Part shown: one piece after another, positions 21,417-30,109 of the stretch
Position numbering within the stretch: position 1 is the stretch's first letter
Layout of the letters: every line of letters begins with the position of its first letter
From: Roseiarcus sp963832305
GTDB lineage: Bacteria; Pseudomonadota; Alphaproteobacteria; Rhizobiales; Beijerinckiaceae
Direction: 5' to 3'
NCBI GenBank assembly: GCA_963832305.1
Contig: CAWHTU010000018.1
Coordinates: 124,001 to 188,000, forward strand
Length of the DNA: 64,000 nt
Program-made: the position numbers and the translations under genes
Notes under the pieces: generated by a model
Databases searched by the model: none
The model's input: only the letters and a program-made list of their open reading frames with translations
What the model was told of the DNA's origin: nothing

Positions 21417-22888
21417 TCGTATTCCTCGTTCCAGGTCCGCCCATCGCGTTCGATCAACGCTACGGACGCATTGGGGCCCCATGTACCGGCGGCATACGGC
21501 CGCGGCGACTCGCCCGACTGGGCCCAGGCCTCGCGAATCGGATCCACAAACTTCCACGCGGCCTCGACTTCGTCCCGCCGCATGAACAGTGCGGCGTTGC
21601 CGCGCAGCGCATCCATCAGGAGTCGCTCATAGGCGTCCGCCGGGGCCACGCCGAAGGCCTTGGCGAAGCTCATGTCGAGCGGCACATGTTGCAACCGCAT
21701 GTCGCCGGGGCCAGGCTCTTTGACCATCATCCATAGCTTGATTCCCTCGTCCGGCTGCACCCGCACCACGAGCCGGTTGGGCGGTATGCCGTCCGGATGC
21801 ATCGGGAATATGACGTGCGGCACTTGACGGAATCCGACGACGATTTCCGAGAAGCGCTGCGGCAGCCGTTTGCCAGTGCGGAGATAGAAAGGGACGCCAG
21901 CCCATCGCCAATTGGCGACGCTGAGCTTGAGCGCCACGAAGGTCTCCGTGTCGCTGTGGTCCTTTCCGATGTCCTGCAAGTAGCCAGGAACCGGCCCGCC
22001 GTCGGCGAAACCGGCGCGATACTGGCCGCGCACAGCGAGATTCGAGATGTTGGTTTCGTCGATCCGCTGGAGCGCTTTCAGCACCTTGAGCTTCTCATCG
22101 CGCAACGAGTCCGCCTCCAGCGAATTCGGCGGCTCCATGGCGACGAGACAGACGAGCTGCATCATATGGTTCTGGACCATGTCTCGCATCGCGCCCGCTT
22201 CTTCATAGTAGCCGCCACGGCCTTCGACGCCGAGCGTCTCGGCGACGGTGATCTGCACGTGATCGATGTGCGCGCTGTTCCACAACGGCTCCAAGAGAAT
22301 GTTGGCGAAGCGCAGCGCCATGAGATTCTGCACCAATTCCTTGCCGAGATAGTGATCGATGCGGAAGATATTGCGCTCGAGAAACACTGATCCGATCACG
22401 TCGTTGATCGCCGCCGCGCTCCCGCCGTCCCTGCCTATCGGTTTCTCGACGATGATGCGCGAGCGCGGAGTCACGAGTCCCTCGGCGCCGAGGCGCTTGG
22501 CCAGCGGGCCGAACAGGTCCGGACCGGTCGCGAGGTAATACGCGCGGATGCGTTCGTCGGGACCGAGTAACGCCTTCAAATCTGCCCATCCCTCGTCGCC
22601 CGTGGCGTTGACGGCGACAAAGTGGAGACGGGAGAGAAATCTCTCGGTCGCCGCGCCCGCTTCGTCGTTGACGGCGTTGAATTTTGTCAACGCGTCCAGG
22701 ACCGAGGCGCGGAACGCGTCGCGGTCAAGGTGACGCCGTGACGCCGCGATGATCCGGGTCGGATCGGAAAACTGGTCGCTGCGCTCGCGATGGAAGAGCG
22801 CAGGATAGAGCTTACGAAAGGCCAGATCGCCGGTGCCGCCAAAGACGACGAGATCGAATGGCTCGACCTTGACATTGCGTACGGCCAT
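21413..22888 (-). CDS. zwf: Glucose-6-phosphate 1-dehydrogenase
   Basis: A 491-residue cytosolic enzyme oxidising glucose-6-phosphate with NADP+ or NAD+. The dinucleotide site is VFGGTGDLAFRKL at the N-terminus; the catalytic signature FRIDHYLGKELVQN (about residues 177-190) contains the conserved His-Tyr and substrate Lys. EKPIGRD is the usual structural motif. It is followed directly by pgl. It lies about 130 bp downstream of the ROK regulator on the same strand, so it may be read from that promoter. Confidence 0.97.
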   Translation of the reverse strand: MAVRNVKVEPFDLVVFGGTGDLAFRKLYPALFHRERSDQFSDPTRIIAASRRHLDRDAFRASVLDALTKFNAVNDEAGAATERFLSRLHFVAVNATGDEGWADLKALLGPDERIRAYYLATGPDLFGPLAKRLGAEGLVTPRSRIIVEKPIGRDGGSAAAINDVIGSVFLERNIFRIDHYLGKELVQNLMALRFANILLEPLWNSAHIDHVQITVAETLGVEGRGGYYEEAGAMRDMVQNHMMQLVCLVAMEPPNSLEADSLRDEKLKVLKALQRIDETNISNLAVRGQYRAGFADGGPVPGYLQDIGKDHSDTETFVALKLSVANWRWAGVPFYLRTGKRLPQRFSEIVVGFRQVPHVIFPMHPDGIPPNRLVVRVQPDEGIKLWMMVKEPGPGDMRLQHVPLDMSFAKAFGVAPADAYERLLMDALRGNAALFMRRDEVEAAWKFVDPIREAWAQSGESPRPYAAGTWGPNASVALIERDGRTWNEEYE

Positions 22889-23016
22889 GACGCCTCTCTT
22901 TCAGTGGTTGAAAGAAGTGGATGGTTGCTCGGGTGGTCCATCCCGGTTCGTGCGGTCAAAGCTTAGCGATCCCCATCGCTCGAGCCAAGGTTGGGAGCGG
23001 TCGGTCACATCAAGTC

Positions 23017-24352
23017 TCAGCTCACTTGATTCATAGCGTCCTTGAACAGAACCTCCCGATCGCGGGCAAAATTCTTGATGAGCGGCAAAGCCGCGCCTCC
23101 GATTGCGCGGGCATCGGCCCCGATTCCGCCCGCGACAATCTCCGCCTCGCTCAAGCCCCGCCGATCGAGGCCGGCGAAGACTTGCGCGATGCGCGCGACC
23201 AAGCGCTCGCGAACCGTCGCCGGCACCTCACCGTCAATCACGATCGCCTCGAAATCGATGACGGAAAGCGCCGCGACCGACGCATAGGCCAGCGCCGACG
23301 CCAATTCTTCGATCCACTCGTCGAGTTGCGACCCGAATTCGCCCCATGAATCGGGAGTCGCCCAAATCGACGAGGCGTCGAATTCCGGCCGCGTCGAGCC
23401 GGCGTTCCAATTGATAGACGGAAGCGCATGCAATCAACTGGGGGGCGACGCCGCCGACGCTCTTCGTCATGATCGGCATTGATCCGAGCGCGGCGGCGTT
23501 GCCCGTGCGCCCCGGGCGCAAGGCGCCGTCGAGCACCAATCCGCCGCCGAGAAACTCGCCGATGAAAAAATAGAGGAAGTCGCGATAGCGCCAGCAACGG
23601 CCGAAGAAGAACTCGGCCGCGCAAGCGGCGGTGGCGTCATTGCACAGCGTCGTCGGATAGGGGCAGACTGCGGCGATTTCGCTTTCCCCGTCGAAGTCTC
23701 GCCAAGCATTCATTGCGCCTGGCGGCGCACCGATCTCGGCTTCCCAGTTCCACAACTGGAACGGCGCCGCAACGCCAAGGCCGGCAATTCTCCGCTTCTG
23801 CGCCGCGCTGAGCGAACTGGAGAGCGCTGGCGCTGAGTCCCGGACAAAATCGAGGATCGTGGTTGGCGTAGGAAACGCGTAGGCGCAGTGAGCGCGCTGG
23901 CGAATCGCGCCGCCGAAGTCGATCAGCACCAGATCGCAACTGCGCCGCCCAATTTTAAGTCCGAACGAATAGGCGCCTTCGGGATCGAGCGACATCGGGA
24001 TCGTCGGCTGTCCGACGCGACCACGCAGGGGCGGCTCCCGCTTCAACAGCCCATCAGCCTGAAGCCGGTTCATGATCGCTGAGGTCGATTGCACTGAAAG
24101 TCCAGTCAGCCTCGCGACTTCGATTTTCGACAGCGGACCGAAACGGCGCACGAGCGACAGCAACAGCCGCTCGTTGTACAGCCTTACGCCTGCCTGGTTC
24201 GCGCCCCCGATATTCGTGGCGGCCGCCCCGACCAGTGGCGAAGCGAGCGCGAGGCCGGCGCCCTTGGGCCCACGGCTCGCATACGCGCGTGGGTCACCAT
24301 ACGCCTCCTTCATCCTCCGCCTCTGCGTTGTTATTGGCATCGCCCGACGCAT
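23017..24352 (-). CDS. ROK-family transcriptional regulator of sugar uptake (FrcR-like, one frameshift)
   Basis: The N-terminal winged helix (GPLSKIEVARLTGLSVQS) is followed by a ROK sugar-kinase-like domain with FGLKIGRRSCDLVLIDFGG and EFLGGGLVLDG. The frame breaks near 23380 (one extra base) between YQLERRLDAAGI and IWATPDSWGEFGSQLD; repaired length is 444 residues. Such proteins repress sugar ABC operons and are released by sugar. It is divergent from the FrcBCA-type transporter with a 190-bp gap, the same arrangement as frcR–frcBCA of Sinorhizobium. The kinase zinc-site cysteine cluster is not evident, supporting a regulatory rather than enzymatic role. Confidence 0.85.
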
Positions 24353-24377
24353 GTTTCTGCGGGACGGGGCGGCATGT

Positions 24378-24410
24378 CAAGGATTATTCCATCGGATGTA
24401 GTTATCCTTG
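24378..24410. promoter_or_regulatory. Inverted repeat in ROK/frcB divergent promoter region
   Basis: CAAGGAT (24378-24384) and ATCCTTG (24404-24410) are perfect 7-base arms spaced by 19 bases, in the only intergenic space shared by the ROK regulator and the transporter operon. A plausible operator; binding is not shown. Confidence 0.35.
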
Positions 24411-24543
24411 AACTCTTGGCTAAAAGTTTGCCCTATGGAAGGTACGACGGCGCGATAAGGTCGCTGTGCGCAAGGGCGCGAAGCGTTCGTGCGACTTCGG
24501 CTGCGATCGACGCCGCCGCTCTTATATCCGAGGGAGGAAACCT

Positions 24544-25557
24544 GTGTACAAGATTTCTGGTATTTTCACGTCCGCCGCCGTCGCTGCTCTCTCCATCGCA
24601 TTGATGGGAGCGCCCGCCCATGCCGATCAGATTCTGGTCGGGCTCATCACCAAGACCAACACGAACCCGTTCTTCGTAAAGATGAGAGAAGGGTTTGAGG
24701 CAAAGGCCAAAGAACTCGGCGTCACAACGCAAGCCCTCGCCGGCAAGTTCGATGGCGACAATGACGGACAGGTTGCGGCCATCGAGCAGCTGATCGCCGC
24801 GGGCGCCAAGGGCATCCTCATCGTGCCGAGCAATTCGACCGCGATCGTTCCGACGATTGCGAAAGCCCGTAAGGCCGGCATTCTCGTCATCACTCTGGAC
24901 ACGCCGCTCGATCCCATCGACGCCGCCGACGCCAATTTCGCCACCGACAACTTCAAGGCGGGCGAGCTGATCGGCCAATGGGCGAAGGGAACTCTCGGCG
25001 ACAAGGCCAAGTCAGCCAAGATCGCGACTCTCGATCTTACCGCCAACCAGCCGACCGTCGACTACCTCCGTCACAACGGCTTCCTCACCGGGTTTGGCAT
25101 TCCGGTCAAGGATCCCAAGCACTATGCGACGAGCGACAGCCCGCAAATCGTAGGCTCCGACCTGTCCTCTGGATCGGACGAAGGCGGTCGCACGGCGATG
25201 GAGAAGATTCTCCAGAAGGCCGACCAGATCGATCTGGTCTACGCGATCAACGAACCCGCGGCCGATGGCGGCTATGCGGCGCTCAAGGCTGCCGGCAAGG
25301 AGAAGGGCGTGCTGGTCGTAGCGGTTGACGGCGGCTGCAACGGGATCAAGAGCGTCAAGGCCGGCGTGATCGGTGCGACGTCGCAGCAGTATCCCCTGCT
25401 GATGGCCGCGGACGGCGTGCAGGCAATCGTCGATTTCGTGAAAACCGGCAAGAAGCCAGTGAGCATCGATACCGGCGAGAAACTTGTGACGGACCATCCG
25501 GTGCCCGGTGTACCCTCGATCAACAGCGATGAGGGCATGAAGCTCTGCTGGGGTTGA
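24544..25557 (+). CDS. frcB: Sugar ABC transporter, periplasmic binding protein (FrcB-like)
   Basis: A 337-residue ribose/fructose-type binding protein (Peripla_BP_4). A Sec signal ends at GAPAHA; the mature protein starts DQILVGLITKTNTNPFFVKM. The stretches TLDTPLDPIDAADANFATDN, AINEPAADGGYAALK and GVIGATSQQYPL are those I recall from Sinorhizobium FrcB, which binds fructose, ribose and mannose. The start is GTG at 24544 behind a strong GAGGGAGGAAA site. It is the first gene of frcBCA. Fructose specificity is inferred from similarity and the gene order. Confidence 0.88.
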   Translation: MYKISGIFTSAAVAALSIALMGAPAHADQILVGLITKTNTNPFFVKMREGFEAKAKELGVTTQALAGKFDGDNDGQVAAIEQLIAAGAKGILIVPSNSTAIVPTIAKARKAGILVITLDTPLDPIDAADANFATDNFKAGELIGQWAKGTLGDKAKSAKIATLDLTANQPTVDYLRHNGFLTGFGIPVKDPKHYATSDSPQIVGSDLSSGSDEGGRTAMEKILQKADQIDLVYAINEPAADGGYAALKAAGKEKGVLVVAVDGGCNGIKSVKAGVIGATSQQYPLLMAADGVQAIVDFVKTGKKPVSIDTGEKLVTDHPVPGVPSINSDEGMKLCWG

Positions 25558-25600
25558 TTTCAGCGGAACTTCGGTCCTTAATTGACTGAGGGATAGGGAG

Positions 25601-25636
25601 TCGGCGCTCGTCGGTTCATCCACGAGCGCCGATTTT
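25601..25636 (+). terminator. Intra-operon stem-loop between frcB and frcC
   Basis: TCGGCGCTCGT and ACGAGCGCCGA form a perfect 11-bp GC-rich stem with a 10-base loop, followed at once by TTTT (25633-25636). It has the form of a rho-independent terminator. In binding-protein operons such elements lower downstream expression or protect the upstream mRNA, giving an excess of binding protein. Confidence 0.75.
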
Positions 25637-25673
25637 GCAACAAGTCGTCAAGCGGGAAACGAAGGGGGATGCC

Positions 25674-26750
25674 ATGAGCGAAGCGTCGCGGCCAACTCCA
25701 CAAGAGTTCGAAAAGGTCCTGACCGCAGCTTCGACGGCCCAAGCCTCGTTTGAGGAGGAGAACCTTCCTCTCACCAGACGCATTCAGCGTTTCCTCCATC
25801 TCTATCCGACGACGGTGCCGTTCGTTGTGCTAGTACTCGGCCTCTTGCTCGGCTGCACGGTCAACTACTCGCATTTCGTCACCGGCAGCAATCTGTCCAC
25901 TGTTCTGACCCAGGTGACGATCATCGGCATCCTGGGAATTGCACAGACGCTTGTCATCTTGACGGCGGGCATCGATCTTTCGGTCGGCGTGATCATGGTC
26001 ATTTCGTCGGTCGTGATGGGACGGCTGGCGGTTGTCGACGGCGTGCCGGTTCTGATCGCATTTCCGCTCGGGCTAATCTGCGGGCTCATGTGCGGCTGGC
26101 TCAATGGCGCGCTCGTAACGCGGATGCAGATGCCGCCGTTCATTGTCACGCTGGGCACGCTGAGCATCATCGGGGCGCTCAACACTTTCTACTCGCGCAG
26201 CGAGACAATCCGCACTCAGGACATCGAGGAAAAGGCGCCGTTCCTGCAGCTGATGGGCACCCCATTTAACATTGGAAGCGCTAGGATCATTCTGGCGAGC
26301 TTTCTCTTGATCGTCTTGGCCATTGTCTTTTGGTACGTGCTCAACCGCACGGCCTATGGCCGCCACATCTACGCCACCGGCGACGACCCCGAAGCGGCGC
26401 GATTGGCCGGTATCGACACGGATCGGATCTTGCTCAGCGTTTATACCCTGGCGGGGCTCATCGCGGCGGTCGCGGGGTGGGCGCTGATCGGGCGCATCGG
26501 CGCGATCAGCCCGACCGCCGGCGCCAACGGCAACCTCGACAGCATCACCGCGGTGGTGATCGGCGGCACCAGCCTATTCGGCGGCCGTGGCTCGATTATC
26601 GGCACGCTGATCGGGGCGCTGATCGTTGGCGTGTTTCGCTCGGCCGTGTCGCTTGCCGGCCTCGACGTGCTTTGGCAGGAGTTCGCCATCGGCGTATTGA
26701 TTATCGTCGCAGTGGCGCTCGACCAATGGATCCGGAGGGTCTCCAAGTGA
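25674..26750 (+). CDS. frcC: Sugar ABC transporter, permease (FrcC-like)
   Basis: A 358-residue inner-membrane permease of the RbsC/FrcC family with about ten hydrophobic segments (first near residues 48-65). The family pattern ILTAGIDLSVGVIM and the cytoplasmic coupling segment ATGDDPEAARLAGID are clear, as is GGTSLFGGRGSIIGTLIGA. A GAAGGGGG site precedes the ATG. Its stop overlaps the frcA GTG start by four bases. Confidence 0.92.
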   Translation: MSEASRPTPQEFEKVLTAASTAQASFEEENLPLTRRIQRFLHLYPTTVPFVVLVLGLLLGCTVNYSHFVTGSNLSTVLTQVTIIGILGIAQTLVILTAGIDLSVGVIMVISSVVMGRLAVVDGVPVLIAFPLGLICGLMCGWLNGALVTRMQMPPFIVTLGTLSIIGALNTFYSRSETIRTQDIEEKAPFLQLMGTPFNIGSARIILASFLLIVLAIVFWYVLNRTAYGRHIYATGDDPEAARLAGIDTDRILLSVYTLAGLIAAVAGWALIGRIGAISPTAGANGNLDSITAVVIGGTSLFGGRGSIIGTLIGALIVGVFRSAVSLAGLDVLWQEFAIGVLIIVAVALDQWIRRVSK

Positions 26751-27529
26751 GCGTCGAACCCATTCTCGTCGGGCGACAACTCATCAAGCGGTATGGCCGC
26801 GTGACCGCGCTCGATCACGCCGACTTCGATCTCTATCCGAACGAGATCCTGGCCGTGATCGGCGACAATGGCGCGGGCAAATCCAGCCTTATCAAGGCGC
26901 TCTGCGGGGCGGTGATCCCTGATTCCGGCGAAATCCGCCTTGCGGGCGAGATTGTGAACTTCCGGTCGCCGATCGATGCGCGCGAGGCAGGCATCGAGAC
27001 CGTTTACCAGAACCTCGCGCTTTCGCCGGCGCTGTCGATCGCCGACAATATGTTTCTCGGCAGGGAAATCCGGCTCGGCGGACCCTTGGGTCAGTATTTT
27101 CGCACCCTCAATCGCACGGCAATGCAGAAATTCGCGCGCGAGAAGCTCAACGAACTCGGCTTGATGACGATCCAAAATATCAATCAGCCAGTCGAGACCC
27201 TGTCGGGCGGGCAGCGTCAAGGCGTCGCGGTCGCCCGCGCCGCGGCCTTCGCCAAGCGGGTGGTCATCATGGACGAGCCGACGGCGGCGCTAGGCGTAAA
27301 GGAATCGCGCCGCGTGCTTGAACTCATCCTCGACGTCAAAAAGCGCGGGCTGCCGATCATCCTCATCTCCCACAACATGCCCCATGTGTTCGAAGTCGCG
27401 GATCGTATTCACATTCATCGTCTGGGGCGACGGCTCACCGTGGTCGACCCCAAAAAGATCACCATGTCGGACGCCGTGGCGATGATGACCGGCGCCTTGG
27501 CGCCCCCGGTCGAAGCGGAGGTCGCTTGA
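26747..27529 (+). CDS. frcA: Sugar ABC transporter, ATPase (FrcA-like)
   Basis: A 260-residue single-domain ATPase: Walker A GDNGAGKSSLIKAL, Q-loop VYQNLALSPALS, signature LSGGQRQGVAVARA, Walker B VVIMDEPTAALG, and the switch histidine in LISHNM. Unlike RbsA-type proteins it has one ATPase domain, as FrcA does, so it must act as a homodimer. The start is GTG overlapping frcC (GTGA), which couples translation. No kinase gene (frcK) follows. Confidence 0.92.
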   Translation: MSVEPILVGRQLIKRYGRVTALDHADFDLYPNEILAVIGDNGAGKSSLIKALCGAVIPDSGEIRLAGEIVNFRSPIDAREAGIETVYQNLALSPALSIADNMFLGREIRLGGPLGQYFRTLNRTAMQKFAREKLNELGLMTIQNINQPVETLSGGQRQGVAVARAAAFAKRVVIMDEPTAALGVKESRRVLELILDVKKRGLPIILISHNMPHVFEVADRIHIHRLGRRLTVVDPKKITMSDAVAMMTGALAPPVEAEVA

Positions 27530-27705
27530 GGCCTGAGGCCTGAGGCCTGCGTCCGGGCGTCGAAACGTTGACGCAGCGGTTCGCCCGCCGTGCTTCACGA
27601 AAACGCGAGTTGCGCGGGTCTTTCCCGCGCGCTTGACTTGACTGTTCGCAAATGCCGCATTCGCGCGGCTTGTCCTGCGGCGACTTCCATTAAGGGGATT
27701 GCATC

Positions 27706-28740
27706 GTGCGCTATCGTCCGCTCGGCCGCACCGGCCAATATGTCTCCGAGATCTGCCTCGGCGCGATGACGTTTCATGGGGGCGGCGGGTTCTGGCGAGC
27801 CATCGGCACGCTTGATCAGGCGGCCTCCACCAGGCTCGTCGCCCGCGCGCTCGAAGCGGGCGTCAATTTCATCGACACAGCCAACGTCTATTCGGAGGGC
27901 CAATCCGAAGTTCAGGTCGGTCAGGCGTTGCGTGACCTCGGGGTCAAGCGCGAGGACGTGATCATCGCTACCAAAGTCCGCGCTCGGATGGGAGAGGGGC
28001 CGAACGCGGTTGGCCTCTCGCGCGGGCACATCATGGATCAGGTCGCCGCCAGCCTGAAACGGCTCGCCCTCGATCACATCGACCTCTACCAGGTCCACAG
28101 CTTCGACCCCGTCACGCCGCTCGAAGAGACGCTGCGGGCGCTCGACGACTGCGTGAGCCGCGGCTTCGTGCGAACGATCGGCTGCTCCAACTTCGCCGCC
28201 TGGCAAATCATGAAGGCGCTCGGCATCTCCGACAAGCGTGGCTATGCGCGGTTTGAAACCGTGCAGGCCTACTATTCGATCGCGGGACGCGAGCTCGAGC
28301 GCGAGATCGTTCCGCTGGTCGAGGACCAGGGCCTCGGCGTGATGGTGTGGAGCCCGCTTGCCGGCGGATTCCTTTCGGGCAAGTTCACCCGCGAAGCTCG
28401 CGGCGACAACAATTCGCGGCGCACGGCGTTCGACTTCCCGCCGGTCGACAAGGAGCGCGCCTACGACGTCATCGACGCGATGGCGCCGATCGCCAAGGCG
28501 CATGGCGTCTCGGTTGCGCGTGTGGCGCTCGCCTGGCTCCTGCACCGCAAGGGCGTGATGAGCGTCATCATCGGCGCGAAGACCGTCGAGCAGCTCGACG
28601 ACAATCTCGCCGCCGCCGAACTGACGCTGAGCTCGGAGGAGATGGCGGCGCTCAACAAGGCGAGCGCCCTCAAGCCCGAATATCCGGGCTGGATGCTGGC
28701 GCGAACGGCCGAGGGACGCGTTCCGGCGACGAAGACGTAA
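27706..28740 (+). CDS. Aldo/keto reductase
   Basis: A 344-residue NADPH-dependent (beta/alpha)8 oxidoreductase. The catalytic tetrad is visible: Asp57 and Tyr62 in NFIDTANVYSEG, Lys90 in IIATKVRAR, and His in LYQVHSFDP. The C-terminal cofactor site is VSVIIGAKTVEQLDDNL-like (SVIIGAKT). The substrate is probably a sugar or aldehyde, given the neighbouring sugar genes. It starts at GTG, 176 bp after frcA, and is followed 50 bp later by an Idh-type dehydrogenase; the two may form an operon. Confidence 0.9.
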   Translation: MRYRPLGRTGQYVSEICLGAMTFHGGGGFWRAIGTLDQAASTRLVARALEAGVNFIDTANVYSEGQSEVQVGQALRDLGVKREDVIIATKVRARMGEGPNAVGLSRGHIMDQVAASLKRLALDHIDLYQVHSFDPVTPLEETLRALDDCVSRGFVRTIGCSNFAAWQIMKALGISDKRGYARFETVQAYYSIAGRELEREIVPLVEDQGLGVMVWSPLAGGFLSGKFTREARGDNNSRRTAFDFPPVDKERAYDVIDAMAPIAKAHGVSVARVALAWLLHRKGVMSVIIGAKTVEQLDDNLAAAELTLSSEEMAALNKASALKPEYPGWMLARTAEGRVPATKT

Positions 28741-28790
28741 GCTCAAGGCGTCCGCGGCCGGCGAAGCGTATTGATTGGGGGAGAGATGCG

Positions 28791-29792
28791 ATGCGCAAGG
28801 TTAAATGGGGGGTGCTCGGCGTCGCCAAGATCGCGGTTGAGAAGGTGATCCCGGCGATGCAGCGCGGCGAGGCTTCGCACATTGCCGCGATCGCCTCGCG
28901 CGATCTCGGCAAGGCGCGAGAGGCCGCGGAAAAGCTCGGCATCGAGCGCGCGTTCGGCTCCTACGAAGAGCTGCTCGCGGACGGCGAGATCGAGGCCGTC
29001 TACAATCCGCTGCCCAATGAGCTCCACGTGCCGTGGACGATCCGGGCGTTGGAAGCGGGCAAGCACGTGCTGTGCGAGAAGCCGATCGCGCTCGACGCCG
29101 CGGAGGCGCGCGCGTTGATCGCGACGCGGCAGCGCACCGGCAGGCTTGTCGCCGAAGCCTTCATGGTGCGTTATCATCCGCAATGGCGCCGCGCGAAGGA
29201 ACTCGTCGGAACCGGAGCCATAGGCGAACCGCGCGCGATCCAAACCTTCTTCTCCTATCGTTTGCTGGACCCCGAGAATGTGCGCAATCGGCCGCCTGGC
29301 GGCGGCGGCCTCTATGACATCGGCTGCTACGCCATCCTGTCGGCGCGCTACATTTTCGGCGCCGAGCCGACCCGCGTGGCGGCGACGATCGACCGCGACC
29401 CGAATTTCGCAACCGACCGTCTGGCCGGCGCGATCCTGGAATTCCCCGGCGGCCGCCATTCGACCTTCACCGTCGGCACCCAGATGTCGGCGCACCAGCG
29501 GGTCACGATCGTCGGTGAAGCGGGGCGGATCGAGATCATGATCCCGTTCAACGCCCCGACCGACCGGCCGACGGAAATCGCCATCGACACCGGCGCCGAT
29601 CTTTTCGGCGGCGGGCGGCGAGTCGAGCAATTCCTCGTCTGCGATCAGTACACGCTGCAGGGCGACGCCTTCTCGCGCGCAATCATCGATGGGACGCCGC
29701 TCGAGTTCCCGATCGAGGACGCGATCTTGAACATGCGGGTCATCGACGCGCTGTTCCGCTCGACGAAGAGCGGATCGTGGGAAAGGCCGTAA
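28791..29792 (+). CDS. Gfo/Idh/MocA-family oxidoreductase
   Basis: A 333-residue NAD(P)-dependent sugar or inositol dehydrogenase. The Rossmann segment is KWGVLGVAKIAVEKVIPAM, the catalytic lysine lies in VLCEKPIALDAAEA (about residue 94), and GGGGLYDIGCYAI supplies the second conserved patch with Asp and His/Cys positions of the family. The substrate is unknown; its place after the transporter and aldo/keto reductase suggests it oxidises an imported sugar or polyol (inference). It ends at the edge of an AT-rich repeat region. Confidence 0.88.
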   Translation: MRKVKWGVLGVAKIAVEKVIPAMQRGEASHIAAIASRDLGKAREAAEKLGIERAFGSYEELLADGEIEAVYNPLPNELHVPWTIRALEAGKHVLCEKPIALDAAEARALIATRQRTGRLVAEAFMVRYHPQWRRAKELVGTGAIGEPRAIQTFFSYRLLDPENVRNRPPGGGGLYDIGCYAILSARYIFGAEPTRVAATIDRDPNFATDRLAGAILEFPGGRHSTFTVGTQMSAHQRVTIVGEAGRIEIMIPFNAPTDRPTEIAIDTGADLFGGGRRVEQFLVCDQYTLQGDAFSRAIIDGTPLEFPIEDAILNMRVIDALFRSTKSGSWERP

Positions 29793-30109
29793 ACGCCGGC
29801 AACAAAAACCAAATCAGCCGCAACAAAATCAAAGCCGGGCGCAACGAAATCAAAGCCCGGACGCAACAATTTCCAAGCCCGACGCAACAAAAACAAAATT
29901 TCCAATCTCTTCCATTCGGTTGTCGGAAGCATTGGCTTTCAATGGTTTAGAGGAAAATAGTCCTTTCTTTTTCCGCTTGTCGGCCGCCATCCCGGAACGA
30001 GCGGAACTCGATTCCGGGAGTACGAAAGAGGTATAGCATAGATTCTGATTTTCGCAAGGATAATCCGCGGACCTTCTGCGAGCCCCCCTGCTCGGACCCG
30101 CCCTCCGCC
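29793..30109. repeat. AT-rich intergenic region with degenerate 21-22 bp tandem repeat
   Basis: Between two convergent genes lies a run of about five imperfect copies (29796-29911) of a unit like CGCAACGAAATCAAAGCCCGG. Units differ by A-tract length; most are 21 bases, with a 22-base unit near 29860. The rest of the region is low in GC compared with its surroundings and shows no supported gene. Because 21 is a multiple of 3, the repeat reads as heptapeptides in several frames (GFDFVAP on the minus strand), but no start or ribosome site supports translation. Confidence 0.7.
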
